A stretch of DNA of 5,660 nucleotides from assembly GCA_002413785.1 (NCBI GenBank), contig DHXR01000048.1, positions 36,778 through 42,437 of the forward strand, read 5' to 3'. Position numbers and translations under genes: made by a program. Source of the DNA: Mucilaginibacter sp. UBA5151 (GTDB lineage: Bacteria > Bacteroidota > Bacteroidia > Sphingobacteriales > Sphingobacteriaceae). Shown here in pieces: positions 1 to 5,609 of this stretch. The stretch's first letter is position 1. Every line of letters begins with the position of its first letter. The notes below the pieces were generated by a model that was given only the letters and a program-made list of their open reading frames with translations, searched no databases and was not told the origin of the DNA.

Positions 1-140
1 CCGCCAACAGTTCCTTTTTGTAAATCGGCGCCGCCAACAGTTCCTTTTTGTAAATCAGCGCCGCCAACAGTTCCTTTTTGAAGGTCAGCACCACCGACAG
101 TTCCTTTTTGAAGGTCAGCACCACCGACAGTTCCTTTTTG
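1..140 (-). repeat. 30-bp tandem repeat array inside the coding region
   Basis: Four full 30-bp units (21-50, 51-80, 81-110, 111-140) and a partial unit at 1-20 repeat in tandem and in frame, each encoding QKGTVGGADL. The core CAAAAAGGAACTGT on the coding strand is unchanged in all five. The visible differences are synonymous: GTC/GTT, GGT/GGC, GCT/GCC, GAC/GAT and CTT/TTA. Variants occur in blocks along the array, as expected from stepwise duplication. The array runs off the left edge, so the total copy number is unknown. Confidence 0.95.
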
Positions 141-245
141 CATGTTCATGCCGACAGTGGATTTTAAACTATTTGTTTGTGCCGAAGCGGAAATGGCCAC
201 AGCCGAACCTAAAATGAATACTGATAAAAAAAATAACTTTTTCAT
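1..245 (-). CDS. Secreted 10-residue-repeat protein, 3' end beyond window
   Basis: This minus-strand reading frame starts at the ATG at 245-243 and is still open at the left edge, giving 81 full codons. Residues 1-22 look like a Sec signal peptide: MKK, a hydrophobic core, then ASA before Q23. A short linker (about 23-35, with the degenerate copy KSTVGMNM) leads into tandem copies of QKGTVGGADL: four complete copies at residues 36-75 and a fifth cut by the window edge. ADLQK resembles one pentapeptide-repeat unit (A-D/N-L-x-x) and GTVGG a degenerate second one, so an elongated beta fold is conceivable; that is inference. The product is probably exported to the periplasm or cell surface. I do not recognise the family and assign no function. 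No Shine-Dalgarno precedes the start, which is usual for Bacteroidota. The start is supported by the signal peptide. It is transcribed divergently from the TPR gene at 724. Confidence 0.75.
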   Translation of the reverse strand, partial: MKKLFFLSVFILGSAVAISASAQTNSLKSTVGMNMQKGTVGGADLQKGTVGGADLQKGTVGGADLQKGTVGGADLQKGTVG

Positions 246-284
246 ACGGAGTTTATATATTTTGTTTTTAGTCTGCATTTTTTG

Positions 285-301
285 CATCTTTTTTAAAGAT
301 G
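285..301. repeat. Short perfect inverted repeat upstream of the repeat-protein gene
   Basis: CATCTTT at 285-291 and AAAGATG at 295-301 are exact reverse complements around a 3-nt loop. The element lies about 40-56 nt upstream of the start at 245, where an operator or 5'-UTR hairpin could sit. It is short and AT-rich, so it may be chance. Confidence 0.35.
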
Positions 302-525
302 TTATCGTATAAATGCTCGGAAATACAGGATAAAGTTTCATTTTGGCTTGTTTACAGTCCGGTGAAACAACAGCTATAGAAAAAACGCTAAAGCTGTACT
401 TGTATTTTTTTGCACATTTTTTTAAAAAAAAACAGGATAAAAAACAGGCATGATAGAATAAATGTCTTTAAAGAAAATTTATTATAATTCGCTTGTTTCC
501 AGAAAGTTAAGATTGATTGTATTTT

Positions 526-552
526 TTTTATGCCATTTAAAATGGCATAAAA
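526..552. repeat. Perfect 12-bp-arm inverted repeat
   Basis: TTTTATGCCATT at 526-537 and AATGGCATAAAA at 541-552 are exact reverse complements around a 3-nt centre. A T-run (522-529) lies on the 5' side on the plus strand, not the 3' side, and the minus-strand reading puts A residues after the stem. It therefore does not fit an intrinsic terminator in either direction. A binding site for a dimeric regulator, about 170 nt upstream of the TPR gene and 280 nt upstream of the divergent repeat gene, is more plausible. The function is inferred. Confidence 0.6.
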
Positions 553-723
553 TGGATAAGACAGCACTGTCTGTTCATCGAAAAATATTTATCAAAATCA
601 ACTTATTGGTATCCAATAATTTATCAATATCAAATGTAAATAATAATTTTTTAATAAACAAAATTAATTATAAATAAATTGCGCTTATAACCTTCTGCCA
701 AATTTAAACGTAATAATGCCCCG

Positions 724-2160
724 ATGAAGAAATTATTGATATTTGTCTTTTTTGTATTGCTTACCATTCCAGCCCTGGCAAAAGGCGGTCAGGATGGGGC
801 AACTCAGGATACCAGCGAGGTTATTAAGTTAAACAAGCAGGGCTTTGATATGCGGTTGACCGATCCCGATCAAACAGTTGCTGCTGCAGCAAAAGCCTTG
901 GCGGTCGCCAAAAAACTTGGTTATATAGCCGGTATTGGCGAGTCTTACCGGGTAATGGGCGTTGGTAACTACTATTTGGAAAAATCAGTAAAGGCTATAG
1001 ATAATTTTTTAACCGCGCTTAATTATTTCAAACAGCTTAATGATTTACAAAGCGAAGGCAAGGTTTATAATAATATTGGTAATTTATACCGCTACGATGA
1101 TTATGATATGGCTTTGGAATTTTATCAAAAAGCTTTAGTCATTGCCACAAAATTATCCGATGATCATTTAAAAGCTGGTTTGTATTTGAATATAGGTAAC
1201 GTTTATTATTACAAAAAAAGTTATAACCAGGCTTTAAATTTTTATAATAAAAGTAACGCCCTGTTTACGGTTTTAAAAGATTCGGTTAATATAGTCCAAT
1301 GCATACAAAACGAAGGAGTGATCTATTTTAACCTTCATCAGTTCAATTTAGCTGAAAGCTTGTTAAGGGAAGCTAATAGAAGAGCTAAACAACTCGACTT
1401 GAATTATCCTGTAGCAAGTATAGACCTTACGCTTGCTGATTTATATATTGTACAGAATAAATTCAATAATGCAGAAAAAATAATAAACGAGGGTATAACT
1501 TTTTCCGGGATCGCTAAAACTGAAAAGCTTCAATCCGACTTTAAATATATCAGATATCAGCTGGAGTTAAAACGGAAGAATTACGGGCTTGCTGTTTCCT
1601 ATCTTTATGATATTTATAAAAAGGACAGTATTGCCAACAGGCAGAGTTCTTCGGCTCAAACAACTTTGGTTCGTGAGCAATTTACACAGCAGGCACGCCA
1701 AAAAGAAAATGAAATTTTACTTCAGCGGCAGCGGTATGACCGTGCTATGTTTTTGGGGACCGCCATTGTTGCCGGCCTGTTAACGATATTGGTAGGCCTG
1801 TTAATAAACAACGTAAAACGCAAGGCCAAAACTAATATCAAGCTTACCAACCTGAATGCCGAAGTTTCGCGGCAAAAGGATAACCTCGACAGGATAAACC
1901 ATCACCTGGAAGAAATTATTGATGAAAGAACACAGGACCTCCAGATAAAAAACAAAAAACTTTCAGAGTATTCTTCCTACCTGTCGCACCAGATACGCGG
2001 ACCGATTGCTACACTTAAAGGCTTGATGAACCTTGAAAAAGAAGGACTCGTTGACCAGCCTGAATGTATCAGGATGATGAACAAATGCGTTGGCGAAATT
2101 GACGACAAGATCATTGAAATGAGCGACATGCTCCACGATCCCAGGAGGGCGGGCTTCTAA
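724..2160 (+). CDS. TPR sensor protein with membrane segment and orphan histidine-kinase H-box
   Basis: This 478-residue protein starts with a signal peptide (1-19, cleavage predicted after IPALA). A helical TPR array spans about 70-265; the clearest repeats are at 113-145 (NNIGNLY...ALEFYQKAL), 152-186 (LNIGNVY...ALNFYNKS) and 191-225. A linker leads to one transmembrane segment at about 342-361, then basic NVKRKAK, which puts the N-terminal part in the periplasm. A cytoplasmic coiled coil (about 370-415, with the ERTQDLQ pattern typical of kinase linkers) leads into the H-box YLSHQIRGPI, with the candidate phospho-acceptor His422, and a second DHp helix at 445-472. The protein ends there: the N, G1 and G2 boxes of the ATPase domain are absent. 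TPR-membrane-kinase sensors are common in Bacteroidota; this one may be phosphorylated in trans or act as a scaffold or dimerisation partner (inference). There is no clear Shine-Dalgarno. The 3' end is 30 nt from a convergent ORF. Confidence 0.9.
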   Translation: MKKLLIFVFFVLLTIPALAKGGQDGATQDTSEVIKLNKQGFDMRLTDPDQTVAAAAKALAVAKKLGYIAGIGESYRVMGVGNYYLEKSVKAIDNFLTALNYFKQLNDLQSEGKVYNNIGNLYRYDDYDMALEFYQKALVIATKLSDDHLKAGLYLNIGNVYYYKKSYNQALNFYNKSNALFTVLKDSVNIVQCIQNEGVIYFNLHQFNLAESLLREANRRAKQLDLNYPVASIDLTLADLYIVQNKFNNAEKIINEGITFSGIAKTEKLQSDFKYIRYQLELKRKNYGLAVSYLYDIYKKDSIANRQSSSAQTTLVREQFTQQARQKENEILLQRQRYDRAMFLGTAIVAGLLTILVGLLINNVKRKAKTNIKLTNLNAEVSRQKDNLDRINHHLEEIIDERTQDLQIKNKKLSEYSSYLSHQIRGPIATLKGLMNLEKEGLVDQPECIRMMNKCVGEIDDKIIEMSDMLHDPRRAGF

Positions 2161-2190
2161 AAGAAGTTTGCAGTTTGCCCAAGCCCAAGC

Positions 2191-2478
2191 CTAAAACGGC
2201 CACTTTGCATGTATCTGAGCTTCAAGTAAACCCAGGTAAACGCAATAGTAAGCGATCATTTGAAGAATAAGTAAGTTTTTATGTTTGCTATATCCTTTTG
2301 TTTCAAAGGCTAATTTTTCATGAGCCGAGGTAACGAAAAACATCTTTTCCCCCTTGCTCGGTTTAAATCCTGACGTTAAAAGATCAAATGCTTTAACTTT
2401 TAATTTAGTGCCGGGATCATGAATTGTCCCGTCTTTCGGGGTATCAGTGCACGGAATTGAAATCATATATTTTGACAT
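2191..2478 (-). CDS. Small hypothetical protein, unrecognised
   Basis: This 95-residue frame starts at ATG 2478-2476; an upstream TTG at 2508 would add ten residues but has nothing to favour it. I do not recognise the family. The sequence is mixed in composition: a short N-terminal strand-like stretch (YMISIPC), a basic/polar middle (DPGTKLKVKAFDLL, about 21-34), and a hydrophobic stretch at about 69-85 (LLILQMIAYYCVYLGLL), which could be a buried or membrane helix. The end (EAQIHAKWPF) is polar. Codon choice looks like that of the neighbouring genes, which favours a real gene. It lies downstream of the XRE regulator on the same strand, after a 170-nt gap, and is convergent with the TPR gene. 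No Shine-Dalgarno is visible. It could still be a chance frame. Confidence 0.5.
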   Translation of the reverse strand: MSKYMISIPCTDTPKDGTIHDPGTKLKVKAFDLLTSGFKPSKGEKMFFVTSAHEKLAFETKGYSKHKNLLILQMIAYYCVYLGLLEAQIHAKWPF

Positions 2479-2648
2479 TACAGGCAGATTAGACAACCTG
2501 TTTTGCAATCATCAGTCCAAAATACTATAATTTGATTATAATGCCCGTTTTATTCAGCTATTCACTGAAAAATAAACATTATTGAATTCACCGCCCAATC
2601 GGCCAGCCCAATGAGTGTCGTTTTTTTTGAACAATTTCGCACCAAAAA

Positions 2649-3017
2649 CTAAGCTGTTGCCGGAGTTTTGGTACGCAGTTCTTCATAAAGCAAAATTACT
2701 TTGCGCTGCAAATTTGCGATCTCGGTCTCGCGGTCAAGGATTTTCTTTTGAGCGATACTTAAATTTGAGAGCTGGGGCTCCGGTTCTTCAGCATCAAGCG
2801 ACAACAGGTTTATCACATTAACCTCATAAATATTTGCAATCTGTTCAAGGCGCGATAAATTGATATCGGTAACACCGGTTTCAATTTTTGAAAAGGCCGG
2901 GATTGAAATGCCCAAACGATCGGCAACATCTTCCTGGCTCCAGCCGCGCTGGTGACGTAAAGTGCGAATGTTTTTACCAACGGATGTATTGGTCTTCTTT
3001 TTTAAATGTTCAGTCAT
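2649..3017 (-). CDS. XRE-family helix-turn-helix transcriptional regulator
   Basis: This 122-residue cytoplasmic protein carries one Cro/CI-type HTH domain at about 14-72. It shows the family signature: NIRTLRHQRGWSQEDVADRLG forms the first helices, and SIPAFSKIETG (38-48) is the recognition helix region, followed by LSRLEQIANIYEVNVINLL. After an acidic linker (EEPEPQ, 77-82), residues 84-115 form a probable coiled coil (heptad-like LSIAQKKILDRETEIANLQRK), which would mediate dimerisation. There is no ligand-binding or peptidase domain, so it is not a LexA/CI-like cleavable repressor. The ATG at 3017-3015 is chosen because the domain begins soon after it. No Shine-Dalgarno is seen. Inverted repeats in its upstream gap could be autoregulatory operators. 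Target genes cannot be inferred. Family assignment is certain; the role is unknown. Confidence 0.92.
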   Translation of the reverse strand: MTEHLKKKTNTSVGKNIRTLRHQRGWSQEDVADRLGISIPAFSKIETGVTDINLSRLEQIANIYEVNVINLLSLDAEEPEPQLSNLSIAQKKILDRETEIANLQRKVILLYEELRTKTPATA

Positions 3018-3067
3018 GGTTGTTCGCTCAAAAGCTTTAATATTTAATTTGGGCGTTAAATAATTGT

Positions 3068-3100
3068 CAAATAATGTGCCATTATTAATTAATGCGCAAA
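3068..3100 (-). promoter_or_regulatory. Possible Bacteroidota-type promoter for the XRE gene
   Basis: Read on the minus strand, TTTG (3100-3097) is followed after 21 nt by ATTATTTG (3075-3068), a near match to the Bacteroidota -33 TTTG / -7 TAnnTTTG arrangement. Transcription would start near 3061, leaving a leader of about 44 nt before the ATG at 3017. The -7 element departs from consensus at its first two bases and the region is AT-rich, so confidence is low. Confidence 0.3.
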
Positions 3101-3125
3101 AATTACTTGCGGCACAATTAATAAT
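3076..3125. repeat. Nested inverted repeats upstream of the XRE gene
   Basis: ATTATTAATT (3081-3090) is the exact reverse complement of AATTAATAAT (3116-3125). Next to these, GTGCC (3076-3080) is the reverse complement of GGCAC (3111-3115). The two pairs are offset, so they look like two half-sites in opposite orientation rather than one hairpin. They overlap the possible promoter, as an autoregulatory operator would. Low sequence complexity weakens the case. Confidence 0.4.
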
Positions 3126-3147
3126 AATAATTCCTACAAAAGTGGGG

Positions 3148-3177
3148 AATATTTTCTACGGGACTGGGGAAAATATT
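3148..3177 (-). terminator. Possible weak terminator hairpin after the helicase gene
   Basis: AATATTTTC (3148-3156) and GAAAATATT (3169-3177) are exact reverse complements around a 12-nt loop, 10 nt beyond the helicase stop codon. The stem is AT-rich and no real U-tract follows on the minus strand (only CACTTTTG), so it is not a textbook intrinsic terminator. A 7-nt direct repeat TGGGGAA also occurs here, at 3143-3149 and 3165-3171. It may be a protein-binding site instead. Confidence 0.3.
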
Positions 3178-3186
3178 TCGTTATAA

Positions 3187-5454
3187 TTAAATAATTCTCA
3201 GCTTGGCAAATTTCAGAAGCAGTTGTTTTTGACCGATTTCTTTAAAGAATATTGTAGCTTTTATATCCGGTTTATTCCCTTCCAGGCTTATCACCTTTCC
3301 GTATCCAAACCTTTCATGTTCAACTTCCATACCAACCTGCAGGCCCGAAGTATCTGAGGGTGCAAAACCTGCCGACGGAACATGCGCCTTAGCCAAAATA
3401 GAAGTGGTTTTTACTACCGGCGCTTTTGGTTTTGAAAAAGTATCCCCCTTGCTGCTCCATGCGCTGCGCTCGTCATCAAAAAATGGGTTATTGCCAGTTA
3501 CGGGTTTTGCCGTATAATCTAATTCAAGATACCTGGCATCAATTTCGTCCAGGAAACGGCTTGGCTCACAACTGATCAGCGTGCCAAACTTAAAACGCGA
3601 AGTAGCATAACTCAAAGTTAATTTGTTTTCGGCACGAGTAGTAGCTACATAAAATAAGCGCCTTTCCTCTTCCAGATCGCTGCGGGCATTGAGCGACATT
3701 TGCGAAGGGAATAAATTCTCTTCCAGGCCCACCACAAAAACCTGCGGGAATTCCAATCCTTTGGACGAATGTATGGTCATCAGCGAAACTGTGTCGGCAT
3801 TAGGGTCATTGTCCTTATCATCGTTGGTGAGCAAGGCAATATCCTGCATAAATACATCCAGGCCTTTTTCCTCAATATCCTCACGTTCCGAAAATTCTTT
3901 GATGCCGTTCAGTAATTCCTGTATATTCTCGTAACGGTTAAGGCCCTCAACCGATTTATCCTCATACAAATCCTTCAATAAACCCGAGTGCTGGGCAATA
4001 TACAAGGCCGACTCATAAGCGCTCATGGTTTTGCTGAGCACCTGGAAACTCTGGATCATTGTGGCAAAAACGCCAACCGAAGCTGAAGTACGTCCGTCAA
4101 GGTATTTGGATGGATTGCTGATCACTTCCCATGGCGTGATTTTGTTTTGATCGGCGCTTACAATAATACGGTCCACTGTGGTATCGCCAATGCCGCGGCG
4201 GGGGTAGTTAATTACCCTTTTCAGCGCTTCTTCGTCGCTGGGGTTAAAGGTAAGCCTGAAATATGCAATCAGGTCTTTTATCTCCTTGCGCTGGTAAAAG
4301 GACAGGCCGCCATAAATTTTATAGGGTGTGCCCATTTTGCGTAAGGCTTCCTCCATAGAGCGTGATTGCGCGTTGGTACGGTAAAGAATGGCGAAATCAT
4401 GCCACTTTAGTCCTTTGGTTGTACGTTCCTGCATAATGGCTTCGGCCACCAGTTTGCCTTCTTCGTTGTCGCTGAAGGCGCGCATTACTTTTATCTTGTC
4501 GCCGGCCTCTTTTTCCGAAAAAACATTCTTTTTCAGCTGTTCCTTATTATTGGCGATGATGCTGTTGGCAACGTTTACAATGTTTTGGGTGGAGCGGTAG
4601 TTTTGCTCCAGTTTAAATATTTTCAGGTCGGGATAATCTTTTTCAAAGTTGAGGATGTTTTGGATATTGGCCCCCCTGAAGGCATAAATACTTTGCGCAT
4701 CGTCGCCAACAACGCAGATGTTTTCGTTTACCGCCGCCAGCTTTTTTACTATCAGGTATTGCGAAAAATTGGTATCCTGATACTCATCCACCATCAGGTA
4801 TTTGAATTTGTGCTGGTACTTGTTCAGCACTTCGGGGTGCAGTTTAAGCAGTTCGTTTGTTTTAAAAAGCAGGTCGTCAAAGTCCATGGCCCCGGCGCGG
4901 TAGCAGCGTTGTACATAGTTTTGGTAAACGGTGCCTATCATACCCCTGCCGCTGCTGGAGTCATCGGCCTGAATCTGTTCGTTCTGCTGGTACTCCTGCC
5001 ACGATACGAGGTTGTTTTTTGCCGCCGATATGCGGTTATGTACAAAATTGGGGTTATACAACTTATCGTCCAGGTTCATTTCTTTTAAAATGGCCCGCAG
5101 CACGCTTTTGCTGTCATCCGTATCGTAGATGGTGAAATTATTGGGATAGCCTATCTTGTCGGCCTCCACCCGCAGCAACTTGGCGAAAACTGAGTGGAAG
5201 GTACCCATCCATATATTTTTTGCCTCCGGACCAACGAGGTGGTTGATACGTTCGCGCATTTCGCGGGCGGCTTTATTGGTAAAGGTAAGCACCAGTATAT
5301 TAAAGGCGTCCACGCCGTTGCGGATCAGGTGCGCCACGCGGTAAGTGATCACCCGCGTTTTGCCCGACCCGGCGCCGGCAATAATCATTACCGGACCCTT
5401 TATTTGTTGCACTGCCGCCTTTTGCTCGGGGTTTAATCCCTGTAAATAATCCAA
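3187..5454 (-). CDS. uvrD: UvrD/PcrA-type 3'-5' DNA helicase
   Basis: This complete 755-residue superfamily 1A ATP-dependent helicase unwinds DNA 3' to 5'. The family acts in nucleotide excision and mismatch repair, and in removing RecA filaments and stalled polymerases. All motifs are intact: Q motif LNPEQ (7-11), Walker A AGAGSGKT (26-33, Lys32), Ia LTFTNKAAREM (56-66), GTFHS (84-88), Walker B VDEYQD (222-227), III VGDDAQSIYAFRGA (249-262), IV LEQNYRST (282-289), V TIHSSKGLEF (560-569), and VI EERRLFYVATTRA (596-608, with Arg607). The ordinary PSRFLDEI end of domain 2A follows. After a variable linker (about 640-703) comes the PcrA/UvrD C-terminal Tudor-like domain (704-755, VEHERFGYGKVISLEG), which in relatives contacts RNA polymerase. 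Length is normal. The start is TTG at 5454: no ATG or GTG exists between the upstream in-frame stop and the Q motif, and AGAGGA sits 7 nt upstream. The pcrA name would fit equally well. Confidence 0.97.
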   Translation of the reverse strand: MDYLQGLNPEQKAAVQQIKGPVMIIAGAGSGKTRVITYRVAHLIRNGVDAFNILVLTFTNKAAREMRERINHLVGPEAKNIWMGTFHSVFAKLLRVEADKIGYPNNFTIYDTDDSKSVLRAILKEMNLDDKLYNPNFVHNRISAAKNNLVSWQEYQQNEQIQADDSSSGRGMIGTVYQNYVQRCYRAGAMDFDDLLFKTNELLKLHPEVLNKYQHKFKYLMVDEYQDTNFSQYLIVKKLAAVNENICVVGDDAQSIYAFRGANIQNILNFEKDYPDLKIFKLEQNYRSTQNIVNVANSIIANNKEQLKKNVFSEKEAGDKIKVMRAFSDNEEGKLVAEAIMQERTTKGLKWHDFAILYRTNAQSRSMEEALRKMGTPYKIYGGLSFYQRKEIKDLIAYFRLTFNPSDEEALKRVINYPRRGIGDTTVDRIIVSADQNKITPWEVISNPSKYLDGRTSASVGVFATMIQSFQVLSKTMSAYESALYIAQHSGLLKDLYEDKSVEGLNRYENIQELLNGIKEFSEREDIEEKGLDVFMQDIALLTNDDKDNDPNADTVSLMTIHSSKGLEFPQVFVVGLEENLFPSQMSLNARSDLEEERRLFYVATTRAENKLTLSYATSRFKFGTLISCEPSRFLDEIDARYLELDYTAKPVTGNNPFFDDERSAWSSKGDTFSKPKAPVVKTTSILAKAHVPSAGFAPSDTSGLQVGMEVEHERFGYGKVISLEGNKPDIKATIFFKEIGQKQLLLKFAKLRII

Positions 5455-5461
5455 ATCTTTT

Positions 5462-5467
5462 TCCTCT
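5462..5467 (-). promoter_or_regulatory. Shine-Dalgarno site fixing the helicase TTG start
   Basis: On the minus strand AGAGGA lies exactly 7 nt before the TTG start codon, an ideal spacing for 16S rRNA pairing. The other genes here have no such site, as is usual in Bacteroidota. The site and the absence of any in-frame ATG or GTG between the upstream stop codon (TAA) and the conserved N-terminus together decide the start. Confidence 0.7.
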
Positions 5468-5507
5468 TTTCTGTGCCGGCGAAATTAGGGTTTTGATATG
5501 AGAGTAA

Positions 5508-5545
5508 AAAGTCCGAAAGTCGGGAAAGTCCGTAAAGTCCGAAAG
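5508..5545. repeat. Short imperfect tandem repeat, 8-9 bp unit
   Basis: The unit AAAGTCCG recurs as AAAGTCCG (5508-5515), AAAGTCGGG (5516-5524), AAAGTCCGT (5525-5533), AAAGTCCG (5534-5541) and a final AAAG (5542-5545). It lies 54 nt upstream of the helicase start, within or just upstream of the region where its promoter should be. The unit length varies by one base, which fits noncoding slippage DNA rather than a coding repeat. It may belong to a dispersed intergenic repeat family. Confidence 0.75.
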
Positions 5546-5562
5546 ATGAAGTTGACAAGTAA

Positions 5563-5609
5563 TAAGTTAAAGTCTCCCCATCCGGGGGAGATCAATGTCA
5601 TTAAGTTAA
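5563..5609. repeat. GC-rich hairpin flanked by 8-bp direct repeats
   Basis: TCTCCCC (5573-5579) and GGGGAGA (5585-5591) form a 7-bp stem with a 5-nt loop; it stands out from the AT-rich surroundings. The 8-mer TAAGTTAA occurs on both sides, at 5563-5570 and 5602-5609. No T-run follows in either direction, so it is not a standard terminator. It resembles small dispersed palindromic elements found between genes in this phylum, from general knowledge. The remaining sequence to 5660 holds no gene I can support. Confidence 0.6.

Larger units (their letters stand above)
246..723. other. AT-rich divergent intergenic region
   Basis: This 478-bp stretch separates the starts of two divergent genes and should hold promoters for both. 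It is very AT-rich, with several homopolymer A and T runs (for example around 416-431 and 522-529). I found no exact TAnnTTTG Bacteroidota -7 box in either direction and no convincing gene. A 71-codon plus-strand frame at 462-677 is low-complexity and is spanned by a perfect palindrome, so I do not call it. Two inverted repeats are listed separately. Confidence 0.7.

Noticed and set aside
1..140. CRISPR-like regular 30-bp spacing
   Set aside because: The units are directly contiguous with no unique spacers and are in frame behind a signal peptide, so this is a coding tandem repeat.
462..677. 71-codon plus-strand ORF just upstream of the TPR gene
   Set aside because: Low-complexity, Asn/Lys/Ile-rich product from AT-rich DNA, spanned by a perfect palindrome, with no recognisable domain or ribosome site.
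2161..2190. Lost ATPase domain by frameshift after the TPR/H-box gene
   Set aside because: Reading past the stop, and the next bases generally, show no ATPase motifs, and the convergent ORF begins within 30 nt.
2526..2540. Small palindrome TATAAT-TTG-ATTATA upstream of the small ORF
   Set aside because: Only 6-bp AT arms in AT-rich DNA; likely chance.
4585..5088. 167-codon plus-strand ORF
   Set aside because: It lies wholly antisense to conserved helicase motifs; the helicase strand explains the sequence.
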